Below are positions 46,758 through 54,620 of a stretch of 64,000 nt of DNA, in pieces. Origin of the DNA: Bacillus solitudinis (lineage in GTDB: Bacteria > Bacillota > Bacilli > Bacillales > Bacillaceae_D); assembly GCF_002797395.1 (NCBI RefSeq), contig NZ_KZ454943.1, positions 2,421,469 through 2,485,468 on the forward strand. The letters run 5' to 3'. The position numbers and the translations under genes are program-made. The notes under the pieces are model-generated. The model ran no database searches, was not told the origin of the DNA, and saw nothing but the letters and a program-made list of their open reading frames with translations. The first letter of the stretch is position 1; each line of letters begins with the position of its first letter.

Positions 46758-47634
46758 AAAACAAGATAAGGCTCTCAATCGCCAAGAGAAGGGTTTAGAG
46801 AAACGGTTAATACAAAACTACCAAGCCTCACTAAAAGAGGTGAGAAGCAAACTAGCGAAGCTTTACGAGACGACAAACGGCAACTACACGGATGCGGTAA
46901 AATTTAATCGTTTAGCTAAGTTAGAAAAAGAGATTGCAAAGGAAATCGGCAAACTCACCGGGAAAAATGCTCGAACGTTGCAAAATGGTCTTGGCTCCAT
47001 GTACGCAGAGAGTTATTATCGCACGGCTTATATTGTGGAAGGTGAAGCGGCTGCTAAACTAGGCTTTGGATTGCTTAATCAAAAGGTAATTGAGAGAGCG
47101 GTAGAGAATCCGCTAGACCGAGTAGGCTTCCTTAAGCGTAATCGTGACAACCAAGCGCGGCTTACTCGTCAGCTACAAGAACAATTAGCACAAGGCCTTA
47201 TCCAAGGGAAGTCTTATCAAGAAACTGCTAGGAACATTAAACAGCGTATGGATGTGGGGGCTTCGAACGTCATGCGTATTGTTCAAACGGAGTCTCATAG
47301 GGTGCAACAAGGTGGAAGGTTAGATAGCCTTCTAAAAGCTGAGTCTGCAGGTGTTGTTATGAAGAAAGTGTGGGTGGCTACATTAGATGGCGATACTCGT
47401 GACACTCACCAAGAACTAGATGGGCAATCCGTTGGATTAGGAGAAATGTTTGAAGTTGATGGTGAGTCTGCTGAGTACCCTGGTGGATTCGGTGACCCAG
47501 CGCAAGATATTAATTGTCGCTGTTCAACACGTGCTGAGATTGAAGGTTATGAGCCAAGTGTAAGGCGTTCCGAGGATGGGGTAGTCGAGCAACAAACCTA
47601 TGAACAGTGGAAAGAAAATCGAATCGGCGCTTAA
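46735..47634 (+). CDS. SPP1 gp7-like minor head protein
   Basis: 299 residues from ATG 46735, with GAAGGTGATG upstream inside the portal gene. The C-terminal phage head morphogenesis domain reads MRIVQTESHRVQQGGRLD then WVATLDGDTRDTHQELDGQ and DINCRCSTRAEI, the gp7/Mu gpF signature. It is packaged in the head and helps DNA ejection. Confidence 0.92.
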   Translation: MSLQKKFEKQDKALNRQEKGLEKRLIQNYQASLKEVRSKLAKLYETTNGNYTDAVKFNRLAKLEKEIAKEIGKLTGKNARTLQNGLGSMYAESYYRTAYIVEGEAAAKLGFGLLNQKVIERAVENPLDRVGFLKRNRDNQARLTRQLQEQLAQGLIQGKSYQETARNIKQRMDVGASNVMRIVQTESHRVQQGGRLDSLLKAESAGVVMKKVWVATLDGDTRDTHQELDGQSVGLGEMFEVDGESAEYPGGFGDPAQDINCRCSTRAEIEGYEPSVRRSEDGVVEQQTYEQWKENRIGA

Positions 47635-47660
47635 CATGACAAGCCTCCTTCCTGTATAAT
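47631..47660 (+). promoter_or_regulatory. Candidate promoter inside the late operon
   Basis: TTAACA overlapping the gp7-like stop codon, 18-nt spacer, perfect TATAAT. A possible internal promoter for the following small gene. Confidence 0.4.
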
Positions 47661-47693
47661 GGGGAAAATAACCATTTGAGCGGAGGTGGACGT

Positions 47694-47876
47694 GTGGAGA
47701 TTGATTTAAAGGACGTAGGGTTGCCGAGGCAGTGTCTTGAGTTAGTGGCAAGGGTTTACAATCATCCAAATAGCAACAAACATACACAAGATTTCATACG
47801 ATTTGAGTTACAACGTGTATTAGGACGCGAATACAACATAAAAGAGTTTTTAAATGACAGGCGATATAAGCCTTAA
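47694..47876 (+). CDS. Hypothetical 60-residue phage protein
   Basis: GTG 47694 with CGGAGGTGG upstream. Helical, ending in a basic stretch. It has its own candidate promoter upstream and a terminator downstream, which is unusual in a late operon and suggests separate expression. No family. Confidence 0.55.
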   Translation: MEIDLKDVGLPRQCLELVARVYNHPNSNKHTQDFIRFELQRVLGREYNIKEFLNDRRYKP

Positions 47877-47889
47877 ACATAGATAGAGC

Positions 47890-47917
47890 GAAGTCATCCT
47901 TTTAGGGTGGCTTTTTT
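47890..47917 (+). terminator. Terminator before the scaffold gene
   Basis: AGTCATCC / GGGTGGCT stem (G-T pairs) with a TTTTA loop and TTTTTATT tail. It may be partial, allowing late read-through. Confidence 0.75.
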
Positions 47918-48007
47918 ATTGGTCTTTTTAAAGGTTAGACCCTAAAGAAACGCATTCCTTAGCGCGGTGGGTAACGCGTCAAAAAAACTAATTAGGAGTC
48001 GATATAG

Positions 48008-48661
48008 ATGGATTTAAAAGCGTTGTTAGGCGAGGAATTGTACAACCAGGTTATTGAAAAGGCAGGAGATAACAAATTAGCTGTAGTCAATAACGGTGAA
48101 TGGTTCCCTAAAGAAAAGTTTGACACTGTAAACAATGACAACAAAGATTTAAAGCAACAACTTAAAGACCGCGACACACAGCTTGATGGGTTAAAGGGTA
48201 AGGCGAAGGATAACGATGACCTATTAAAACAGATTCAAGACCTGCAAGACGCCAACAAACAAACAGCCACAGACTATCAAGAAAAGTTAGATAAGCAATC
48301 GTTTGAGTTTGCTCTTGATAAGGCGTTGTCTGCTGCTACAGCTAGGAATCCTAAAGCGGTAAAGGCTTTATTGGATAGGGAGTCAATCAAGTTGGATGGA
48401 GAGAAACTTTTAGGTTTAGAAGACCAATTGAGCGCACTCAAAGAGAGTGACGCTTATTTATTTGGAGATGAACAACCTCCTGGACTGAAAGGTCGTCAAC
48501 CTAACTATGAAGGTGGGAATCCTCCGCCTATTAAGGATAACCCTTTCAAGAAAGAGACTTTTAATCTTACAGAACAAGGGAAGCTCATTCGTGATGAACC
48601 CGAAAAAGCTAAGCAATTAATAAGCCAAGCAGGGGGCAATCCTGCACTATACGGATTATAA
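48008..48661 (+). CDS. Scaffolding protein (GP20 family)
   Basis: 217 residues: short N-terminal domain, long coiled coil (about 45-95), and a C-terminal tail rich in Pro, Lys and Asn. Placement directly before the major capsid gene and the DKAL/TARNPKAVKALLD segment fit the phage minor structural GP20/scaffold family. It templates prohead assembly and then leaves. Confidence 0.9.
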   Translation: MDLKALLGEELYNQVIEKAGDNKLAVVNNGEWFPKEKFDTVNNDNKDLKQQLKDRDTQLDGLKGKAKDNDDLLKQIQDLQDANKQTATDYQEKLDKQSFEFALDKALSAATARNPKAVKALLDRESIKLDGEKLLGLEDQLSALKESDAYLFGDEQPPGLKGRQPNYEGGNPPPIKDNPFKKETFNLTEQGKLIRDEPEKAKQLISQAGGNPALYGL

Positions 48662-48673
48662 GGAGAGATTTAA

Positions 48674-49645
48674 ATGGCAGTGACTAGAGTAGCGGATGTA
48701 ATTATCCCAGAGGTGTTTAATCAATATGTTGTTAATACAATTGAGGAAAAGAGCGCTTTGGTGCGTTCTGGAATAGTAGCAGGAGTACCTAACCTGACTG
48801 TGCCAAACGGTGGAGATACGGTAAATATGCCTTTCTGGAATGATTTAGATGGTGACCCACAAGCGATTCAATCGGATTTCACATTGCAAACTCAAAAAAT
48901 CAATTCTGGCAAAGACATTGCTCGAGTATTTGAATTTGGTCAAGCGTGGAGTTCGGAAGATATTGCCGCAGAACTTGCAGGCTCTGACCCAATGGCGGCT
49001 ATTGGTAGTCGTGTTGCTGAATACTGGACAAGAGCTCAACAAAAAATGTTGTTAAATATGTTAGATGGTGTATTTGCTGATAACCTAGCTAATGATAGCG
49101 GCGATTTAATTTTAAACGTGGCGGATGAATCTGGAACAGGGGAAAACGCTAGTGGTGACGTGTTTATTGAAGGTGCTCAATTGTTAGGTGATGCGAAAGG
49201 GAAATTTACCGCTATTGCTATGCATTCGCGTGTACACTCGAATCTACAAAAAGCTCAAATGGTGGAATATTTCCCAGAAACGGACATTGATATTGGTTTT
49301 GGAACGTATCAAGGAAAAACAATCATTGTCGATGATGGGTTACCTGTAATTGATGGTACGACTAGCGGTAAAAAATATACATCTTATTTATTTGCAGGTG
49401 GTGCTGTTGGATATGTGCCGGGTTCGCCTAAAACACCGACTGAAACGGATCGTAACTCACTAAAGGCTGAAGATATCTTAATCAATCGTCAAAAGTTTAT
49501 TATGCATCCACGAGGCTTCAAATGGGCAGAAGGTTCAGTCTTAGGAGAAATGCCTACACTCGCAGAAATGCAAGCTGCTGCTAACTATGACAGAGTCTAT
49601 GAAAAGAAGAAGACGAGAATTGTAAAACTAATCACAAACGGTTAA
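48674..49645 (+). CDS. Major capsid protein
   Basis: 323 residues, HK97-fold major head protein of the SPP1-like type: begins ADVIIPEVFNQYVVNTIEEK, has GGDTVNMPFWNDL and a C-terminal domain ending YDRVYEKKKTRI. AAGGAGAG before ATG 48674. A terminator with T tract follows, typical of the most abundant structural gene. Confidence 0.93.
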   Translation: MAVTRVADVIIPEVFNQYVVNTIEEKSALVRSGIVAGVPNLTVPNGGDTVNMPFWNDLDGDPQAIQSDFTLQTQKINSGKDIARVFEFGQAWSSEDIAAELAGSDPMAAIGSRVAEYWTRAQQKMLLNMLDGVFADNLANDSGDLILNVADESGTGENASGDVFIEGAQLLGDAKGKFTAIAMHSRVHSNLQKAQMVEYFPETDIDIGFGTYQGKTIIVDDGLPVIDGTTSGKKYTSYLFAGGAVGYVPGSPKTPTETDRNSLKAEDILINRQKFIMHPRGFKWAEGSVLGEMPTLAEMQAAANYDRVYEKKKTRIVKLITNG

Positions 49646-49650
49646 GCGAA

Positions 49651-49678
49651 AGAGCTGGGTTTATCCTGGCTCTTTTTT
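49651..49678 (+). terminator. Terminator after the major capsid gene
   Basis: AGAGCTGG / CCTGGCTCT stem followed by TTTTTT; probably an attenuator that sets capsid above tail gene expression. Confidence 0.8.
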
Positions 49679-49695
49679 CTTATGGAGGTGCAAAA

Positions 49696-49986
49696 ATGGG
49701 AGCAACGACATTTTATTTATTGGAACAGGAAAAGAAACGGTTAGCGGAGCAAAAGGAAAAGGAAGCGGAAGTAATCAAGTATGAAACTTTTGCTCGTTCC
49801 AAACTCGAAAAAATAGGCAACGATGAATTGAAGAAACGCTTACAGCAATTAGGTATTGAATATGAATTGAATCAGACAAAGAAAGAACTGATTGTTCTGT
49901 TAATCGGTAAGGAAGAAGCGCCTGAACAAGTGGATTCTGAAGAGCAAGAGATTAAATCGGAGCAAAAAGAAAACGAAGAAAAGTAG
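49696..49986 (+). CDS. Small phage protein with SAP/HeH-like helix
   Basis: 96 residues: charged helix, then a LKKRLQQLGIEYELNQTKKE segment that resembles a short SAP/HeH helix-extended-helix, then an acidic tail. Common between capsid and connector genes. Role unknown. Confidence 0.6.
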   Translation: MGATTFYLLEQEKKRLAEQKEKEAEVIKYETFARSKLEKIGNDELKKRLQQLGIEYELNQTKKELIVLLIGKEEAPEQVDSEEQEIKSEQKENEEK

Positions 49987-49994
49987 GTGAATAA

Positions 49995-50288
49995 ATGCCT
50001 ATCACAACTGTAGTAAATGTAAAGGCGGTAATCGGCTCTAAGTACAAGGATGACCGTATCATAGCGTTAATTCCTATGGTTGAAAATGATATCAGAAGCT
50101 ATTGCAACGACTCGTTCGCGGAAGGTATTCCAGAAGAATATGAGTTGAACGCTATTAAAATGATTCAGTTTCACCTAGAAAACAAAGCAGGGCTGACAAA
50201 CGAAGGGTTATCACGTCATTCAGTCGGTTACTCTACCGAGTACCCTAAGAGCATTACAAGAGGGCTTAAGCGAAAGTTGGTGTGGTGA
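49995..50288 (+). CDS. Head-tail connector protein (gp6/YqbG-like)
   Basis: 97 residues, all helical; starts MPITTVVNVKAVIG and has LIPMVENDIRSYCN, the pattern of the phage gp6-like connector. It forms a ring below the portal. Overlaps the next gene at its stop. Confidence 0.85.
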   Translation: MPITTVVNVKAVIGSKYKDDRIIALIPMVENDIRSYCNDSFAEGIPEEYELNAIKMIQFHLENKAGLTNEGLSRHSVGYSTEYPKSITRGLKRKLVW

Positions 50289-50605
50289 TGCAAGCATTCT
50301 ACACGAAACGCTTATCAGAGAGCGATAATTCTTTTGGTGGTGGCGGTGGTGGATGGGTTAATCACATTGAAGGGGAGGGAGCTATCGATATGCTGAGTGG
50401 CAATGATGCGGTCGTAGCTGGGCGAATCGATGAGCAATCCACACACATTTTAATACTGTTTGACATACTGGACATCAAAATAGGTGACGAAGTATATGCA
50501 GTAGGGAAACAATATCGAGTAAAGCATGTGGACGACCCTATGAATCTAGGGCGACAACTAGAGTGTTTGCTTGAGTATGTGGGGGTGGTTTCGGGTGAAG
50601 TATAA
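50288..50605 (+). CDS. Head closure protein
   Basis: 105 residues from ATG 50288 (a GTG at 50282 is an alternative). Beta-rich with a glycine run (GGGGGG near 20) and DEVYAVGKQYRVKHVDDP, typical of head closure/stopper proteins. Fits its position after the gp6-like connector. Confidence 0.75.
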   Translation: MQAFYTKRLSESDNSFGGGGGGWVNHIEGEGAIDMLSGNDAVVAGRIDEQSTHILILFDILDIKIGDEVYAVGKQYRVKHVDDPMNLGRQLECLLEYVGVVSGEV

Positions 50606-50906
50606 ATCTAATTCAAAGGCGGTTATGCAAGCAATTAAAGCGGCTGAAAAGAGGACGTTGACTGCTATAGGGGTATTTGCTGAGGGCGAAGCGATTAATC
50701 GTGCTCCTGTGGATACTGGGAACTTAAGAGGTTCTATCACTCACCGAGTAGAAGAAGACCACGTTGTCATTGGTACACCTACCGAATATGCACCTTATGT
50801 AGAGAAGGGAACAAGCGGAGCAAAAGCACAAGCTTTCCTTGGTCCTGCAGTTGAGGGGAACATCGGTCGCATTAAGCAACTGGCAAGCGAGATGATGAAA
50901 CTATGA
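50595..50906 (+). CDS. HK97 gp10-like tail protein
   Basis: 103 residues from GTG 50595 with GGGGGTGG upstream inside the preceding gene. VDTGNLRGSITHR and APYVEKGTSG are the HK97 gp10 family signature. It joins head and tail. Overlaps both neighbours. Confidence 0.9.
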   Translation: MKYKSNSKAVMQAIKAAEKRTLTAIGVFAEGEAINRAPVDTGNLRGSITHRVEEDHVVIGTPTEYAPYVEKGTSGAKAQAFLGPAVEGNIGRIKQLASEMMKL

Positions 50907-51289
50907 TAAGCCTACTTAATGCGACTTACGCAATGTTAGCTTCTCAACATTCACGCGTCTATTATGAAGTTGTCAGAAAAGACCCTGTAACAAACGAACC
51001 TCCACCTTATCCTTACGTTGTTTATAATTTTGCCACGGACAGCACACCAAGTTCTGATGCTATTAATCACATTCTTGAAGTGGATATATGGGATAGGCCT
51101 TCAAACGGTGACCAAACCACAATAGAGACTCTTACTGACCAAATAGACAAGCATTTGCGTGGGCAAAGGGTATTGGACGTCAATCAACTCCTCATCTTTA
51201 CACGCATAAGCAAACTACCCTTAAATGACCCTGACCACATTATTAAGCGTAGGCAACTACGTTACCAAATAAAACGATACGAAAGGTAG
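50903..51289 (+). CDS. Tail completion/terminator protein
   Basis: 128 residues; YPYVVYNFATDS, LEVDIWDRPSN and a final DPDHIIKRRQLRYQI match the minor tail-completion (DUF3168-type) family that caps the tail tube at the head side. ATGA overlap with the gp10-like gene. Confidence 0.8.
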   Translation: MISLLNATYAMLASQHSRVYYEVVRKDPVTNEPPPYPYVVYNFATDSTPSSDAINHILEVDIWDRPSNGDQTTIETLTDQIDKHLRGQRVLDVNQLLIFTRISKLPLNDPDHIIKRRQLRYQIKRYER

Positions 51290-51297
51290 TGACATAG

Positions 51298-51873
51298 ATG
51301 GCAGTACAATACACAGGGTATACGGATAAAACGCCTGAGCGTTATTTATTAGATGCAGGGGCGGTATATAAAAATTTCGACTTTGATACGATGGTCGGCA
51401 CGTTACTAGGTGCAACAAGCGGAGGCAATCAGTTTCAATTGACTCAAGAAAAACGAGAAATTGAGATTGATGGATTAAAAGGACGCGGTAAAGGTAACAC
51501 CGTCATTGTGTCGGAAGAACCTATTTTGACAGTGAACCTAAAGGAACTGACTGCAGAGAATCTTAAGCTTGCGATTGCAGGTGCTGAAATCGATGCGGCT
51601 ACTAATTTAGATTACGACATTATCACATCAAAAGGGAAAATTGAATTGACCGATTACCTTGATAATATCACGTATATCGGGAAGCTTAGCGGCTCCAATA
51701 AGCCAGTTATCATCATGATTGATAACGCACTTTCGATGGAAGGTATTGATATGACGATGGAAGATGATGGCGAAGCGATTGTACCTATACAGTTTATGGG
51801 TCACTACGATGCCAACAACATCGAACTAGGTACAGCACCATTTAAGATTTACTGGCCGAAGGAGGCTGTATAA
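51298..51873 (+). CDS. Major tail tube protein
   Basis: 191 residues, beta-rich; starts with a YLLDAGAVYKNF segment and has KGRGKGNTVIVSEEP then a C-terminal FKIYWPKEA. The position before the G/GT chaperone genes and the size support the tube protein. Stop and next start overlap by 1 nt. Confidence 0.85.
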   Translation: MAVQYTGYTDKTPERYLLDAGAVYKNFDFDTMVGTLLGATSGGNQFQLTQEKREIEIDGLKGRGKGNTVIVSEEPILTVNLKELTAENLKLAIAGAEIDAATNLDYDIITSKGKIELTDYLDNITYIGKLSGSNKPVIIMIDNALSMEGIDMTMEDDGEAIVPIQFMGHYDANNIELGTAPFKIYWPKEAV

Positions 51874-52178
51874 TGCGTAGTTTAGTGTTCAAGGACGTGT
51901 TTACCATGTCTCGCATTTTGAAAAAGATGCAAATTAAGCCTGAGTACAAAAAAAGCATGTCGCAAGAGGAGTTAGGCATTGAGATTATGCTTAAAGTTGT
52001 CGAGGGGATTGGTGATGCAGAACAAGAAGTAACGGCATTTCTTGCTGATTTAAAAGGAATTGACGTTGGAAGGTTGGCTACTTTCGATGCAGAGGAAACA
52101 TTTGCGTTGATTGAAGAATTTAAGGAGCATCCACAGGTAAACTCTTTTTTGCAACGAGCTATCAAGTTGATGAAATAA
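51873..52178 (+). CDS. Tail assembly chaperone G
   Basis: 101 residues, helical; first product of the G/GT pair, which keeps the tape measure protein ready for tube assembly. Near its end the codons T TTT TTG form a slippery heptamer, so some ribosomes shift to the -1 frame and make the longer GT fusion. Placed between tube and tape measure genes, as in lambda. Confidence 0.88.
   Translation: MRSLVFKDVFTMSRILKKMQIKPEYKKSMSQEELGIEIMLKVVEGIGDAEQEVTAFLADLKGIDVGRLATFDAEETFALIEEFKEHPQVNSFLQRAIKLMK
52145..52151 (+). other. -1 ribosomal frameshift site (T TTT TTG)
   Basis: In the frame of the G gene the codons read TCT TTT TTG CAA. The heptamer T-TTT-TTG fits X-XXY-YYZ. After a -1 slip the frame continues GCA ACG AGC and stays open to 52465. 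Confidence 0.85.
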
Positions 52179-52465
52179 AGACGCTTGACCTACTGTTAAA
52201 ACGGTATGGCGATGCGTCTTTTATTATGTCTCTTGATATTAGTTATGGATTCGACCTGGTGATGGAAGCTAATGAGCAAGAGAATGAGAAGAAAGCTTGG
52301 GACGTGTGGCTGTCTAAATATCCGCACATGGATGAAAAGACCTTTGTTTCGTTTGAGGACTTCTATAAAAACAAAAAAGAGCACAAAAAGGCGGTAAAGC
52401 AGACGGATGAAGAGGTCATTGCCTATGCCGAAAAAATAAGATTGAGCTTGAAGCACTCTAAATAG
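52151..52465 (+). CDS. Tail assembly chaperone T domain (made by -1 frameshift)
   Basis: No independent ribosome site was found. The frame is entered by the slip at 52145-52151, which gives a GT fusion of about 197 residues. The T part (SYGFDLVMEANEQENEKKAW, then an SKYPHMDEKTFVSFEDF segment, ending in a basic helix) has the typical shape of T domains that contact the tape measure and tube proteins. Confidence 0.85.
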   Translation, partial: ATSYQVDEIKTLDLLLKRYGDASFIMSLDISYGFDLVMEANEQENEKKAWDVWLSKYPHMDEKTFVSFEDFYKNKKEHKKAVKQTDEEVIAYAEKIRLSLKHSK

Positions 52466-52504
52466 GGTGCTTTTTTCTTTGCTCTCAAGAAGGGAGTGAG
52501 AGAG

Positions 52505-52750
52505 ATGGAGATATTTCGTTTGATGGGCTCCGTATTTATCGATGATAAGGATGCTCAAAAAGGGCTAGACAACATAGATGATAAAGGTAAAAAGACGGAA
52601 TCTAAGTTTAAAAAGGCATCCAAAGGAATTGCTATTGGTGCGGCTGCTATCGGAACTGCCGCTATTGCTGCAGGTGGAGCTGTGTTAGGACTTGCAACAA
52701 AAGCAGGTGATTATTCTGACCGAATTTTAGACCTTAACTCTATTACTGGT
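52505..52750 (+). CDS. Tape measure protein, exon 1
   Basis: 82 codons from ATG 52505, with AAGGGAGTGAGAG upstream, ending at Gly in LNSITG. Exon 1 holds the N-terminus (MEIFRLMGSVFIDDKDAQKG, then an alanine/glycine-rich helix). Unspliced, the frame stops two codons later at TGA 52754-52756. Joining to exon 2 gives ITG-MSTDAIQEW, the continuous motif found near the N-terminus of tape measure proteins, and a 619-residue protein. Confidence 0.85.
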
Positions 52751-52995
52751 ATGTGACATGCCGTCTTTTGAGGAAACTCATTAGATTATAAGTGCGGTAT
52801 TAAGCGAGAAGGCTGGAATGCTAACTCGAACCGAAGGCTAGAAATTAGTCAGGGGCAACGCATAGAAGGTGAAATAATCCTTCCACGAGACCGCGCCACC
52901 CTAACGTAAAGACGAGGGTGAAAAAGTATGCTGAACTAACAGGAAATGAACTGTTAGAAGTAGAGGATAAAAAGCCTTTACGATAACAAAAATCG
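52751..52995 (+). ncRNA. Group I intron (IA-like, ORF-less, 245 nt) in the tape measure gene
   Basis: Boundaries: 5' exon ends ...GGU, intron ends ...AUCG, so U at -1 and a terminal G are met only by 52751-52995. P1: exon UGGU plus AUG pairs with CAUGCCG around UGA, putting the splice site in a U-G pair. P2: UGAG-GAAA-CUCA (52769-52780). P3: GUGCGGU (52792-52798) with ACCGCGC (52889-52895). P7: GCAUA (52860-52864) with UAUGC (52927-52931). A GAAGG/CCUUC hairpin between P7 and P3 strands is the P7.1/7.2 of IA introns. P8: ACCCUAACG ... CGAGGGU (52898-52919). P9: CUAACAG/CUGUUAG; P9.1: GUAGAGG/CCUUUAC. No homing endonuclease inside. Confidence 0.87.
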
Positions 52996-54609
52996 ATGTC
53001 AACGGACGCTATTCAAGAATGGCAGAACGTAGCCAAGGTCGCAGGAGTAGAGACTGAAACGATTACCAAAGCATCCGAGAAGCTTACTAAGACCATGGAT
53101 ATGTTGGAACAAGGCACAGGAAAACAATCAGAGGCTCTTGCAGGCTTAGGAATGACATATGAACAATTAAACGCCGCAAGCCCTGACGAGCGCATGAACA
53201 TGCTGACAAAGGCATTAGCAGGAGTGGAAGACCCGGCAGAACGTGCAAGATTGGGTACTGACCTATTAGGTGGTGCATGGAAAGACCTTGCCCCTGTCGT
53301 ATCGATGGGTGTGGATGGCATGGATGATGCCAAAAATGCCGCTCATGAAATGGGTGCTGTTTTATCTGAAGATGCCTTGAATGATGCAAACAACTTCCGT
53401 ATTGCGATGGAGAACGTCAAAACCACTTTAGGTGGACTCGCTATGCAAATTGGCGCAAAGGCGGCTCCTGTGCTAACAAAGGTTCTTATTCCTGCATTGC
53501 AAGCGGTGGTTCCTTATATTGTGAAATTTGGTGAGATTGCTTCCGATTGGATTATGAAAGTCATTGTGTGGGTGAAAAAGATTGGTGATAAATTTAAGGA
53601 ATGGCAGAAGAATAACGCTAGTACAATGACCTCAATAAAAGATACCGTAATGAATCTGCTTAACTCGATTGTTAACCTTATTCAAGGGTTTGTGACCTTG
53701 GTGACAAAAGTATGGCAGAAATACGGTGATGACATTCTTAGGATAGCAAAATCGGCATGGGATTTAGTAATGAGCGCCATCAAGACTGTTCTTACTCTCA
53801 TTACTGACATTTTTAATGTGTTTGCCGCACTCTTCCGGGGAGATTGGAAAGGGTTGTGGGAAGCAGTTAAAACATTAGCTGCGAATCTGTGGAATAACAT
53901 CAAGGATGTGTTTGAAAAAGCGTTGGTTTTCATCTACAACGTTGTAAAGACCTACTCTCAAATGTACCGTGACTTTTTCGGAGCCGCACTTGAGGCATCT
54001 AAAGCCTTAGCAGTGAAAATTCTAACAGCTATCCGTGATTATTTTACGAATATTTTTAGCAACATTGTAGAAGCGACTAGAACTAAGTTCAATGAGATGG
54101 TAAATGCAGTCAAAGATAAAATGAATACAGCAGAACAAACCATAAAGAATATTTGGAATTCTGCATTAGGTTTTTTGAGGGCTATCTCTTTATATGATAT
54201 CGGGAGGGATATTGTTAACGGACTTATAAACGGTATTAAGAGTATGGCTAGTGCTGTTGGAGATACCGTTAAAAATATAGCATCGAACATCACAACCGGT
54301 TTCAAAAATGCTCTGAATATTAATTCCCCATCAAAAGTAATCGAAAAAGAGGTAGGAGAACCTGTTGGTCAAGGGGCGGTTGTAGGGATGAAGAATACCA
54401 TTCCGGACATTAACAAGGCGGCTAGAGAACTTTCTAACGGTGTGGTTGGAGGGTTCGGTAATCAAGAGCGACCTCGAGTAGTAGCTGATTCGTCGGAACG
54501 TCCGCAAATTGTGCAAAATAATACGTTTAACAGCCCGGAACTCCTTGATTCTAATATGATTATTCGTAAGCAAAAACAATTACAACAGCAATTAGCTTTA
54601 AATTTATAG
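52996..54609 (+). CDS. Tape measure protein, exon 2
   Basis: 537 codons from 52996. Begins MSTDAIQEWQNVAKVAGVE and continues with PEDPAE-like ALAGVEDPAERARLGTDLLG, typical TMP segments. Two or three hydrophobic helices (about 150-200 and 255-285) and long amphipathic helices; the C-terminus has a GxVxGMKNTIP motif. Total length with exon 1 is 619 residues, which sets tail length and enters the host membrane during ejection. Without splicing no N-terminal part is made; a codon ATG happens to begin the exon, but no ribosome site precedes it. Confidence 0.9.
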   Translation: MSTDAIQEWQNVAKVAGVETETITKASEKLTKTMDMLEQGTGKQSEALAGLGMTYEQLNAASPDERMNMLTKALAGVEDPAERARLGTDLLGGAWKDLAPVVSMGVDGMDDAKNAAHEMGAVLSEDALNDANNFRIAMENVKTTLGGLAMQIGAKAAPVLTKVLIPALQAVVPYIVKFGEIASDWIMKVIVWVKKIGDKFKEWQKNNASTMTSIKDTVMNLLNSIVNLIQGFVTLVTKVWQKYGDDILRIAKSAWDLVMSAIKTVLTLITDIFNVFAALFRGDWKGLWEAVKTLAANLWNNIKDVFEKALVFIYNVVKTYSQMYRDFFGAALEASKALAVKILTAIRDYFTNIFSNIVEATRTKFNEMVNAVKDKMNTAEQTIKNIWNSALGFLRAISLYDIGRDIVNGLINGIKSMASAVGDTVKNIASNITTGFKNALNINSPSKVIEKEVGEPVGQGAVVGMKNTIPDINKAARELSNGVVGGFGNQERPRVVADSSERPQIVQNNTFNSPELLDSNMIIRKQKQLQQQLALNL

Positions 54610-54620
54610 GGGGTGAGGAT

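Noticed and set aside
52505-52756. Tape measure gene broken by a nonsense mutation or frameshift (pseudogene)
   Set aside because: The two parts join perfectly only after removing a 245-nt segment with group I intron ends and helices; a point lesion would not leave an unrelated insert.
52757-52995. Insertion sequence or small gene between the tape measure parts
   Set aside because: No open frame, no terminal inverted repeats or target duplication; RNA helices account for the sequence.
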